Source: Hydractinia symbiolongicarpus (Eukaryota; Cnidaria; Hydrozoa; Anthoathecata; Hydractiniidae). Taken from it: a DNA stretch of 64,000 bases. Below are positions 23,801-33,470 of this stretch, in pieces. The DNA lies in assembly GCF_029227915.1 (NCBI RefSeq), contig NC_079886.1, forward strand, positions 7,566,001 to 7,630,000, written 5' to 3'. The notes under the pieces are model-generated. The model had not been told where the DNA came from. It did no database searches and was given only the letters and a program-made list of their open reading frames with translations. A program made the translations under genes and the position numbers. How positions within the stretch are numbered: the stretch's first letter is position 1; each line of letters opens with the position of its first letter.

Positions 23801-26800
23801 GCTATGCAGTCGAAAACATTGCATAAAGGCGAATGCCAAAACAAAAAAAAAATCATTTTAGAATTTCTTTTAAGCATGAAATGTCGTATAAAAAGACATG
23901 TTACTTGTATGTTTCGCTTGCTAAGAAGCCCAAATAAACGAACATTGTTTCTTAATTTTGTATGATTTTAATTTAAGTAACAATGTATACTATTTGCAGA
24001 AAATCTCCCAACTTCCCAACTTTGGCCTAAAACAGTATCTAGGCAACAGATAAACAAACTTTTAATGTCGCCATTATGTTTAGCAACGTTGTCAATAGCA
24101 GTAGCAGGTATTAAAATGCCTGCTACCGCTTAGTTTTGTCTGCACATTGTAACCTGAACGTTATGTAAGGCAGAAATAGTGACGCTAGTAATGTAAGACC
24201 ACAAATTAAAATAAAACTAACTTCAAAGAAAGTCAGTTTGATAGATGTGGCTTGGTTGAACGTATTAATGTACGTTGTTCTTTTTTTTCGCATGAAAAGT
24301 ACCCTCTACGAGCCTGATAGGAATCAGAAATAAATAACAGTATTTATCGATTATCATTAGCTGCCATTCTGGAAGCAAGTCAAAGCATAATGTCAAATGC
24401 TGTGTCAAGCTCGCAACAGAATACTGTGAAATCACAGATCACTACTATCCACACAAAAGCAAGGATGTCTCCATACCCTGGTACAATGATCAAAAGATGG
24501 AAGGTACCTGATGACAAAGTCTTGTGGCAGGTAAAAACTAAATTGTTCTTCTCCACTGTGGAATACTTTATCTGTGTTAAAAAAAGGGTAGAACAGGAGG
24601 GTGGTGATTTTTTTATCGATTTTAAGGTGTGTCGTTTACCAGTTAATTCCAAGATGTTGGTAAGGAGATATACCGGTGGTAGGAATAAATCACAGACCAG
24701 ATATGATCCCAGTGACGTCACTATATTATTTGGATCATCTTTAAATGCAGTATTGTAAAAGTTACAAAGTTTAAAAAAACTCAAGTATCTTTTGGATTTG
24801 AATTGACTGTTGTCTTGTAAATGGTTTTTATGGATAAATAATAATTGAATAATTTGAAACTGCAACTGGTTCTTTTAAAAAAAAATAACTTGATGTCCCA
24901 TTGAAATGGGTTAACGTATATTTAATTTTCTCTTGGCTTTGCTGTTTTGTAAAACACGTGAAACCTCTTTACTATGTGCCTGGGATAATCAAGTCAATGT
25001 CATTCTATTGATTTTCCTTTAATGCCCAGTTAGGAGATGTAGGAGGTTTAATTTAGCGCCCAAACAAACTTTACTATAAAATCTTATAATCCATCGTAAA
25101 AACCAAAATCTTTGTGTTCATATATTTTTTCTTTCTTACCTTAGCATCCATATCCCGAGTACAAGCCTACTCTATACACTGCACCATTTGTTTTGTCCAA
25201 ACCATATTGGGCTGATATTGATCTCATATCAATGTAAGTTTCTTTCTTCTGTATGATTTATATGAAGTTTAATCTGGTTCTTATTAACACGAGTAAAATT
25301 GTGTTATAAGGTGTTTTGTACACGAAAGTTCATGGCAACTGGCGTAGGGATTTTGCTTTTATAGTTTCCTATTTCGAATATCTTCTTTTATTTATTTATT
25401 TTTTTCTTTTCAAGGTAAGTTTCATCTGTTTTCATTTTAACGCACCTCTGTAGGTCCCCGCGTCCTGAAGTTATGTACAATGCATATGATGAAGAAAATA
25501 AAGTGAACCGAATCAGTCATATTGGTTTTTACGAAGTTATAGAAGGGTTGCCCAGGTAACAGAAGTTATATTTAGGTTTCTTCCGTTTTCTCTAATGCAA
25601 GGTCAGTTTTATTTTTCATTGCTTCTCTGTCGTGTAGAAACCCATATGGGCGTACCGGCATGCGTGGAAGGGGAAGTCTTGGTAGATTTGGTCCCAACCA
25701 TGCCGCTGATCCTGTTGCTACCAGGTAATGTATTTATTGTCGTTGTCGTTGTTATTGTTTGTGTTGTCGTCGTCGTTTTTTATTCTTGATGTCGTCGTTA
25801 TTGTTGTTGTTGTTATTGTTGTTGTTTTCGTTTTAAGCAATCTATTGCCTTTTTCTTACTATTTTTCCAGATGGAAGCGTACGAGCTCTGGCATTATGTT
25901 GGATAACAACGGCAAACGCGTGTTGGAATTTATCGCTATCCAAAGAAGAGACAATCAGCAATGGGCAATACCAGGAGTACGTTTTATAGCCTAATTTTTT
26001 ATTTGTTTATTACTTACTAGCCTTTTTTGTTTACGTTTGCAGGCGGTGGAATCAAATTTCACATTTGTTAGGTTTAATTGACTTTTAGGTGCTAAATATA
26101 CCTTGCTTGTTTCAGCGAATAGGTCTTTCTATTATTGTTTTCTTAAGGGAATGGTGGAGCCGGGAGAGCATGTCTCAGAAACGTTGCGTAAGGAATTTAC
26201 AGAGGAGGCTTTGGCAAAACTGAACATGAGTGAAGAGAAACGAAAGCAAATATCAGATCGAATTGCTTACTTATTCAAAAATGGAGTCGAGGTATTAATT
26301 TGCTTGTCAATTTGTCTAACAAACATTGGCTGAAAAATGTTACTATGAAGTAATTCCCATGCCTTTATGAAACCTTGTTTCTACTTTGTTATATGATTAG
26401 AGAAAAAGAGGTTGTTTTAACATATATAAGACGTGATTGATTGTCCGAGGGAACATTAATTACAGGGTTCACGGTAGATAATAGAAAACGATGCAAGTTA
26501 TTGTACCTTTTTATATGAGCATATTTTTGTTGTTTTTTTTTACGTTAAGGGTACAAATTATTTCCGAAATTGATTTTTGTAGAACTTATTTTTGCGAATG
26601 ACTACATTGTCCTAAAATTTGCGGAATTAATTTTTGCGAATACCAAAGATTCAGCACTCAATGTCTTAAGGGGACCTATAGGAAATCGAAGTACGAAGAA
26701 ATTAAATTTTTTGCGGTAGAAATTTGCGAATACAAGAAATGCAGAATTTCGCTGTTTTCATCAAAACCCGCCAAAATGAGTCCAGCAAATAATTTTTACA

Positions 26801-29800
26801 CTTTAAATATGTGTTACAATCGAACAATCCTAGTTTTTATGAAATCTGTCGCACTCATTTCTTATTGTTTATGTATTTTCGTGTGTAGGTTTACAAAGGG
26901 TATGTGGACGATCCGAGAAACACAGATCATGCGTGGATGGAAACAGTAGCATGCAACTTCCATGATGACACTGGTGAAATATTTGGAGAGCTCCAGTTGC
27001 AAGTACGTTCAAACTTCACTCAGTTTGTTATATATTAATTGTCCGGTTACTTTTAATAATCTTATGTAAGTTAGATTTTTCTATCAGACCGGTTGTTTTT
27101 TTGATCCTATGTTTGCTAGATTTTAGATTTCTTCGATTGTTTTCGTTGATCCTGTGTTCGTAACATCTTTGTATTTCTGTTGTTGCTATTAATATTCGGA
27201 AAATACTGAGATTTTGTTGGATCCCTGTATTTTCCAATAGCTTATGTTGATCCTATATTCCATAGTTCTTTCTATTTGTCAAGTTGCTTTCTTTAATCCT
27301 ATGCTCATTAGACGCTTGTGTCTATCCGGTTGCTTTCGTTCATGCGAGATGTTCATTGTTTGTCTGGTTGCGTTCGTTCATCCGGGATGTTCATTGTTTA
27401 TTCGGTTGCTTTCGTTCATCCGGTATATTCCATCTTGTATTTTGTCAGTTGTCGTTATATCCATTTCATTCTCAATAATTCTGTCTTTCCAGAATTTTAT
27501 TTGTTTCGGTTAAGAACCATCTATACTTTAACTAAAAGAAGTCTAAGACTAATTATTGTGTCGGTTTGCTTATAACTTCCATCTCCTTCACAATAATTTT
27601 GTCTTTCCAGAATTATATTTGTTTCAATCAAGAACCATCTATACTCTAACTAAAGGTCTCTGACTAAATTTTTGGGTGTGGCTTGTCCATAATGAACCTG
27701 CAGAATGAACCTGCAGAATGAACCTGCAGAATGAACCTGCAGAATGAACATTAGCTATAATGAAACTTTTCTATAAGAAGTGAAGAATTATCATGCGTAA
27801 GTTGTATTACAAGAACAGTATGTTTTTGCGTTTCATTTTCGTGACGTCTTTAAAAGGGGATTGTAATATAATTTTTTCTGACAAAGCTAGTGTGTAAATG
27901 TGTAAATCCATACTCCAATAATGTGTCGGTCGCACGCGTGACGTCTATGTGGTTGTTTCTTTAATCATTATGATTACATGTTAAAGCCGCACGAAGATGA
28001 GTAATGATCTTGCTGGATACTTGCACGAAACAAGTTAGATAAGTGACATTATTTGCACTGAAAACTTTCTAAGGAAGTTGGATATAAAACATTTGACCGG
28101 AACCGATATACTTCTCTGACACAAGTGTACGTTGTGTACTATTTTAATCAATATTACGTCATGCATTCTTGCGAAATTGTTTTAGCTATGTCTTGCGTCA
28201 GCTAACCGCGTTTTTTCTACACTCCACCCATTATTTTTTCTTAGACCACACTTTAATATAACTACTGATGAAGTTGTTCTATTCTACGCAAATAATCAAT
28301 AAGGACTACTTGTATGTTTTTAGCAAATGATTTAGGGAATAAACAGAAGAAGTCTTAATTATCGACTTAAATAATTGCATTTTGCTTATCACGTCCTGCA
28401 AACGTGGTTTTTATTTTTATTAGTGTCATGCGAATTTCCACGAAATTTAAACAATTATGGTAGCGAAGAATTGATTCCTAAGGACATCAGTTTCATACTT
28501 GTAAAAACAAGCTTTGCGTTCTTCTGCTCATTCTGAAATCAATGCTGATAAAATATGGCGTTCCTTTTTTTTCGAGCGTGGTGTTATTTCGTGAAGACTT
28601 TTCTAAACTGCGTGTAGACACAACTTTGCGAGCAGGAATTTATGTGTTATCTCAAAACTATTATTGCTATGTCGTGCAACACAAACTACTGTGATGTTTT
28701 ATTAGGTGGCTATAGCCGATTTGAGGATTTCGTCTTTGTTTTGAGAAGCCATGACACTTGGAAACTTGGAGACAGTCTGTTTGTGTGTTTGTTTGCCTTC
28801 TCTGTTGCCATGTCTACCATGCGTTTTGCAGGGGAGAATGATGATGCAACAGAGATGTTTTTTGCTTTCCCATGCTTCCCACGGAATAAGTAAAATAGTA
28901 ATGTAATGATAATAATGAAAAGTGTATTTGAAGTTAAAAAACAACAATATATATGCCGAAATACGTATGCATGATTTTTTGTTATATCAGAAGCTTTCTT
29001 TTAGGGCCCCTGCTGGAATGTTTCTTAACTTTAAAGAGATATTTTAAAGATTTATAGAGTGGGACACTTGTTTTATACGTTAAAATGTTGTTTAGCGGGA
29101 GCTCTGTCAATCTATTAATTTGCTTTTACATGTTTTCTATTTTTCGCAAACTAGCAATGGAAAGTACTTACAATCTCAGCCTTGTGTTTTTTATAAACGT
29201 GTTTCTTAAGAATGTTGTTCTCATAAAAAATCTCGTATTACGAATTGATTTTCTTACGGCCAGAGGTAAGCTTCTACGCTTCCCAGTTAATTGTTAATAT
29301 CAGCCCCCCTCCCCTGCGCTTATTGCTTTACAAATACATGTTTTCTATGCCCTCTGTCTGCCCTAAAGCCCTTCTCCCACCCCGTTTATTCGGTTCTATA
29401 GACTTTGCTTTATCTCTATTAACAGTTCTATAGTTAGTACTAAACATATCCAAATTTTATAATCTTGTGTTTCGTTTGTTGAATTCCTTACACGTTGTTA
29501 ATTAACTCAAAGGCTAGTATTATTTGGTAAAATGAAAGTCATGTGAATAAAAAAAAAATGAGATTTTAATGAAATTGAACCACAGGTGAACGTAACCCCG
29601 TAATTACTGGCATCAACCATGACGTAATTATGACGATACCCAGAAGCGTTTAATATATTTTGTATTTGGTCCTAATTTCCCCTGTCCCCCTTTTTTTGTC
29701 TTTTTTTGTCCCCTTTTTTTTAATTTGATTATGTAAATATTAAAAAAGCTTGAAGAAGATTTATTTTGGAAGCGTTATCTTTTATCGTGTCTTTATCTTT

Positions 29801-29926
29801 TTTCAGGCTGGCGATGACGCACAAGCCGTGCGTTGGCAACGCGTCAGTGGCAACATCCCTTTGTTTGCGAGTCACGTGGGAATACTAGAGAAAGTGGCGA
29901 AAATGCATGGAGCTGCTTTTTATTAG
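5867..29926 (+). CDS. TRPM2: TRPM2-like ADP-ribose-gated cation channel with NUDT9-H domain
   Basis: This gene encodes a melastatin TRP channel of the TRPM2 type, a plasma-membrane Ca2+-permeable cation channel opened by ADP-ribose and Ca2+. I join these exons, all with GT..AG introns and matching phases: 5867-6015, 6739-6821, 7389-7545, 8212-8410, 8862-9007, 9219-9414, 9643-9802, 10722-10857, 11012-11087, 12212-12375, 12706-12840, 13970-14020, 14843-15005, 15107-15317, 15576-15804, 16887-17142, 17676-17800, 18128-18523, 18663-18834, 19108-19270, 20172-20362, 21057-21192, 21878-22098, 24361-24530, 25145-25233, 25454-25555, 25638-25724, 25871-25976, 26148-26291, 26889-27002, 29807-29926. The frame is unbroken to the TAG at 29924. 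The first ATG in frame is at 5872, giving about 1,613 residues against 1,503 in human TRPM2. Order: melastatin homology regions, six-helix channel, coiled coil, NUDT9-H. The true start may lie in an upstream exon. Confidence 0.9.
7613..7790 (+). repeat. Dispersed repeat with CCCGTGG hairpin, copy 1
   Basis: It begins ACTAGTCGTTGCCCGTGG and contains a perfect 7-bp stem (CCCGTGG / CCACGGG) with a 5-nt loop. The end carries GACAGACAGACGG followed by CTATTATTATAGAGA. A second copy lies at 14096-14222 and a diverged start on the other strand near 52.55 kb. The family is not identified. The common start and common end suggest a short non-autonomous retroelement or MITE. Confidence 0.65.
11757..11990 (-). 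mobile_element. tRNA-like SINE, copy A
   Basis: Read on the minus strand, it shows TGTGGGAGGTCCTGGTTTTAA (B-box-like), then GGCCGAGTCATGCC, GCGATTGCTGTGCTTCGC, and ends GGAACTGAAGAGGCTAT plus a (TAA)n tail. The copy at about 20.77-21.03 kb shares these blocks in the same order on the plus strand, and a fragment of the 3' end lies at 51.29 kb. The element sits in the TRPM2 intron between exons 9 and 10. Confidence 0.75.
14096..14222 (+). repeat. Dispersed repeat with CCCGTGG hairpin, copy 2
   Basis: It begins ACTAGCCGTTAACCCGTGG and carries the same hairpin, a CATTTCGTGTTTCCGTAACA block and the GGACAGACAGACAAAATA end followed by CTATTATTAAAGAG. It matches the copy at 7613 over its start, middle and end, but is about 50 bp shorter. 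It sits in the TRPM2 intron between exons 12 and 13. Confidence 0.7.
16887..20362 (+). other. TRPM2: TRPM2 transmembrane channel and TRP helix (exons 16-21)
   Basis: S1 begins in exon 16 ([15 protein letters not shown]), followed by a long acidic, asparagine-rich S1-S2 linker. S2-S5 lie in exons 18-19. The four TRPM2 Ca2+-site residues are conserved: E and Q in CEEIRQ (about residues 917 and 920) and N and D in WNIAD (about 942 and 945). The pore motif is [10 protein letters not shown] (Y1057, G1058, E1059), close to the YGE motif of TRPM3/6/7. S6 reads [12 protein letters not shown]. It runs into the TRP helix, which carries [14 protein letters not shown]. Confidence 0.88.
19888..19916 (+). 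repeat. C-rich tract
   Basis: Runs of C broken by single T residues (CCCCCGTCCCCCCCTCCCCCCCCCC type) within the TRPM2 intron between exons 20 and 21. This is low-complexity sequence with no other signal. Confidence 0.7.
20765..21035 (+). mobile_element. tRNA-like SINE, copy B, next to a TRPM2 acceptor site
   Basis: It shares ordered blocks with copy A: CCAGTGCGGGAGGGTTTAAA, GCCGAGTCATG, TATAAAAGTGTG, TTTCTGCTTA, TTGTCTAGTTACGCGATTGC, TATTGGTACTGC and an AATAATAA tail. The tail ends only some 20-30 bases before TRPM2 exon 22 (21057), so the SINE forms the sequence just upstream of that acceptor. An apparent 166-codon frame across this region is SINE sequence running into the real exon, not a separate gene. 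Confidence 0.75.
22465..23706. mobile_element. TTAA-flanked DNA transposon relic (1.24 kb)
   Basis: It starts TTAAGTGTACAATTTTTCGCG and ends CGCGATATTTTGTACACTTAA, terminal inverted repeats bounded by TTAA on both sides. Both subterminal regions carry repeated CGCGAAAATAAATCCTCGCG-type units in opposite sense. TTAA target sites are used by piggyBac and Kolobok transposons. I see no transposase. A second element, Tigger-like, lies inside (22618-22904). All of it is in the TRPM2 intron between exons 23 and 24. Confidence 0.7.
22618..22904. mobile_element. Tigger/pogo-like MITE nested in the TTAA element
   Basis: The left end AGTAGACGTCCGTTAATTCG (preceded by TAC) mirrors the right end CGAATTAACAGACGTCTAC. 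Several TTCGAATTAA-type arms follow inside. CAGTAGAC...TTAATTCGAAC ends with a TA target are typical of pogo/Tigger non-autonomous elements of the Tc1/mariner superfamily. The right end seems to lack the final TG. A pogo-like transposase remnant occurs at the right edge of the window. Confidence 0.65.
26545..26806. mobile_element. TTAA-flanked MITE (262 bp)
   Basis: It begins TTAAGGGTACAAATTATTTC and ends AATAATTTTTACACTTTAA, inverted repeats bounded by TTAA. Internal TTTGCGAAT units resemble those of the 1.24 kb element at 22465. It lies in the TRPM2 intron between Nudix exons 29 and 30. Confidence 0.65.
27322..27430 (+). repeat. Degenerate minisatellite, about 39-bp unit
   Basis: About three copies of a unit containing GGTTGCTTTCGTTCATCCGG and ATGTTCATTGTTT, in the last TRPM2 intron. 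The reading frames across it are a by-product of the repeat. Confidence 0.6.
27466..27690 (+). repeat. Two-copy tandem duplication, 120-bp period
   Basis: TCTTTCCAGAATTTTATTTG at 27482 recurs as TCTTTCCAGAATTATATTTG at 27602. Each is followed by AAGAACCATCTATACT and ACTAAA. The copies have diverged at scattered positions, so the duplication is not recent. It is intronic. Confidence 0.7.
27691..27749 (+). repeat. 13-bp tandem repeat
   Basis: AATGAACCTGCAG is repeated exactly four times, followed by a partial unit. It sits directly after the 120-bp duplication in the last TRPM2 intron. Confidence 0.9.
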
Positions 29927-32900
29927 TTTTTTTATCAGGCGTAAATTATTTATTATTTTCGATCTTCCGATCAAACAAATTGTGATTGGTTGATCTTTGC
30001 AGCCAATCAGGTTTCCCTATAGCAAACGGTTTTTAAAAACATGGCTGTTACAGTTATGTGAAAACCATCTTCTGTGGAGCGACGAGTAATCAAAATCTAT
30101 AGATGGGGGAAATACCTATCATCGTTGTTTTTACACAATGGGAGTTAATAATATTTTTCTCTATGATTAACGAAGTTAGGAGTGCGGCACTTTTTGAATT
30201 GTGTTCTTTCGTGTCCAAAGAAAAACTTTTAAAGAATTACGACCGCACCACAAATTAACTTGTATTTCTTCGCTTCAAAAAGACCGGATGCTCTTTTTTC
30301 TTTTTGTATTAAAACCAAAATTGGTATAATTTATTGGTTGTCAATAAATCGACTGTATGTTAATTAAGGCTTAATGAGTTTGTCAGCAATTAATTAGCGC
30401 TGTCATTTGGTAATTAACTTCACCGCTCGTGTAAGTGATCTTATCAATGTTAAAAATAGATTTTGTTGGAGACTCGTGTAATTAGGAGGTTTAATTACCC
30501 CTTTTTACATCGATGAATGCGAGATTGACCGCAAACATAAATTGGTTATGAGTAGTAACATTGGTATTTGCCGGTTAACGAGTTTGGAATTGTTTTTTTT
30601 TTTGTATTGTTTTTTTTTTATTTTCACGAACTTATATACATATTTACGCATTCACAAAAGGTGTCCAGTGACTCGCAGTTGACATTTAATTGGCATAGAA
30701 ACAATTATTGCTCGTTTGTTTTTTACCTCGCCTACCTTATAATTTCCTTGTCAATATATTTAATATTGTGTCCTTATATTAAATATCGCTCTGTGAGGGT
30801 TGGACAATATTTTGATATTCAATTAAGGTTTATATTGAAAATTGCATCATTTTTTCTCATCGTGTAATTTAATATGTCATTTTGAAACGTGGCTTTGAAC
30901 ATTGAACATTTGATTCTTGCTTTTGTGTTATTTGTAGCATGAGTTTAAGAAATTGTTATTTCAGTCTTGGGCGACCTGTTTGTAGGTTTGAAATCTAAAT
31001 TATACGATTTTTTTCTCTGTATTTTTTAATTTTGAATAATTTCCCCTTTCGTGCCTAAAGGTATAATTAGGTAGAATTAAGCTTTTCGAATTATACCCTG
31101 TATATATTATATGTAATACTTATTTATATTTATCATTTTTAATTTTTTTTTAAAAATAATTTTCCCCATATGATGTACAAATATTGTTTCGTCTTTGGCT
31201 AATTCGTAATCTAAAATTCGAACTGAAACTGAATATATTTCATTTTTTCATATAAAAAGCAAATGAAATTAGACTAGAATCCTCTTTAAAAATGTAAAAT
31301 AGCTAATTTAACTAGCTTTTTTTTATTTATCATTTGTAAATATTGTAAATTGTGAGTGAATTGAAAACTATAAATCTTTAACTGGAGAACTGTACTGTAT
31401 TGGTATTTAACAGAATATATATATATATATAACATTAACGAAGCTTCTCACAAAAGGAAATTTGTTTTCAAACATATGACTTAAGATATAAACTTGCGTG
31501 ATTTTCTGTATTCTTTGTGTATTTACCACGAAACAATTTTATTGGCTAACTATTCTCGGTTTTAAACCTAAGAACATTTTATGCTGATTTTCTTCTGTAT
31601 ATAGCAATGCCAACTTCGTTTGCAGTCCTTTGCTCCCAAGTGCAGACATACTGTCTAGGACTTTTAGGCTATAAGTTGGACTTCTTAAGGCTATAAAGTA
31701 AAACATTCTAAACATTTTTTCGATTATTCGAAAAACACCGTCAGCCTTGCCAAGGTTATATGAACGTGTTTTGTTGCTAATGGTTACAGAGAAGATGCCT
31801 TAAACAATGTGTGAAACCATGATGGTACCGCAATAGTGTGGCAACAATGTAAGAATTAACACGAGTGTTTGTCACTCATTTTAAACCGAACATCCGGATG
31901 ACCGAATTCTTTAATGATGAAAGGTAATTAACTTTATTAAAGTAATCGTTTTTCTTTGTCTTCTCAAATTTAATATTGGAAAAAACAAGTTATGGTAGTA
32001 GGTACTTTCATTTCGTTGTATCTTTGCATTCAACGCAAACGAACTGAAAAGGTAGGTATACTGAAAACAAAGATCTATTTATTTATTTTTAAATTTATTA
32101 TTTACAATTTTTTCTATCTGTACTGATTACAGTTTAATTATCTGCTGTGACGTGCTATTCAACAGAGTCGCCACCTCCTAAAATCTCCCAACAAATAGAG
32201 ACCCTATCGATTCCTTCTAAACTCTCCTAAAATTGTTTATGATCACCTGAATCCATCATCTTTTTTTCAAATGGTAACTTTCTGTTATTACGTTTTATGT
32301 AAAAACAAATGGAGCATATGTTTATCTTGAAATAGGATTATATTTTATATTATAAATTATATTTACGTTATTACTTTAATTCGAAATAAACAAGTTTATA
32401 TCTGGCATGGAAACAAGAAATGGCTTGAATATTAGTAACTTCCTTCTTAAAATTTTAGCAAATTTTGAAAATTCCAAATTTTAGAATTTTGGAGATTTTT
32501 GGGTCTGTGGCAACCTTGCTTAAAGAAATCAATTTGCCTGGAATAAGTTTAAGCAAACTGTAATTTTTTTCACCACAATCAATTCTAATTTTACTAAATC
32601 AACAAAATTTTATCCACACAAGACCCATGTTTCTTGAAAAAAGTATTACAGTGTATATATTTATAGCTAGAGTGTTGAACAATATCCGTAATTTGTGTGT
32701 TTTTATGAGCTCAAAATGGTAACCGAATTCTTGACCATGTTAACAATACACGAAAACGCGTGAAATATATTATCTTCTATTTTCTTATGACGACCGCTAA
32801 CAACCGATGAGATGCGAAAGACGGGGGTACATTCCATGTTACCTTTTTATTTTCTCTCCACATAAAAAAAAATATTTTTGAACCCGACATCCGTTTTAGC

Positions 32901-33440
32901 TAGGAATAGTCCGAATAGTCTTTAATATTTTAAGAATCAGTTCTTTTTTTTCTTGTTGGTTAAGAAAAATGTAAAAAGTTAGGAAAAAGGTAAAATAGAG
33001 AAAGGATATGAATTTCAAATCGAATTGTCATGATGAACTGCCAAATAGAAGAATACTTCCCGTTCTTGTTACCTTCAGTGACGTCATAACACATGTATTT
33101 GTTATTTTTTTTATAAAATACATGTTTATATATGTCAAAAATAAGCAACACTCGCGCGAAAAGAATGTATCTTGTGTGTGAATATTACTTGTATCTTGTG
33201 TGTGAATATTACTTGGGAGAAAAATCCCTCCTACGCAGAGCTTTAAAACTGAAGATTAACATTGAAAGAAAAATAAGCGTGACATTCAAGAGTGGAGTGT
33301 TATGAGAATGTGAGAGATTAAAAGGCTAATCTATATTAGAAAATAATAACATTTATATCCATAAAATATCCAACTCAGACAGAATCATTTCCTTTTCTTA
33401 TATATGTTATGTGTAACACTCTTTCAAATTCTATTTTCAG
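29927..33440. other. Intergenic region between TRPM2 and the PTB gene
   Basis: The first few hundred bases are probably TRPM2 3' untranslated sequence, since CAATAAA occurs at about 30.34 kb. The rest is AT-rich with a short (TA)n at about 31.41 kb and no recognisable coding exon. Untranslated first exons of the PTB gene may lie here, because an acceptor site precedes its start codon exon. Confidence 0.45.
33167..33214 (+). repeat. Exact 24-bp tandem duplication
   Basis: A 24-bp unit starting GTATCTTGTGTGTGAATATT occurs twice in a row without mismatches. It is 300 bases upstream of the start codon of the PTB gene. Confidence 0.85.
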
Positions 33441-33470
33441 TGAAATTGTAAAATCCTTTGGGAAGAAGTT

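Larger units (their letters stand above)
21057..24530 (+). other. TRPM2: TRPM2 C-terminal helical region and coiled coil (exons 22-24)
   Basis: Exon 22 (21057-21192) contains [11 protein letters not shown], comparable to the SDERI segment before the TRPM coiled coil. Exon 23 (21878-22098) has the heptad stretch [19 protein letters not shown]. It joins exon 24 (24361-24530) in phase, continuing [12 protein letters not shown] coiled coils tetramerise the channel. The 2.26 kb intron between exons 23 and 24 holds a TTAA-flanked element with a Tigger-like element inside it. Confidence 0.8.
25145..29926 (+). other. TRPM2: TRPM2 NUDT9-H (Nudix) domain (exons 25-31)
   Basis: These seven exons encode the C-terminal ADP-ribose pyrophosphatase-like domain (about residues 1361-1613). 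Landmarks are [31 protein letters not shown], then a Nudix box GMVEPGE...LRKEFTEE starting at about residue 1489, then [15 protein letters not shown], and the end [15 protein letters not shown]. The Nudix consensus REUXEE reads KEFTEE here, so the glutamates needed for metal binding are present. Human TRPM2 has lost this box (RIL in place of REF) and is inactive. Cnidarian TRPM2 is known to hydrolyse ADP-ribose, so activity here is a reasonable inference. The last intron is 2.8 kb. Confidence 0.88.

Noticed and set aside
24380-24865. A 161-codon minus-strand frame
   Set aside because: It is antisense to TRPM2 exon 24 and the following intron. The plus-strand exon has good splice sites and family similarity.
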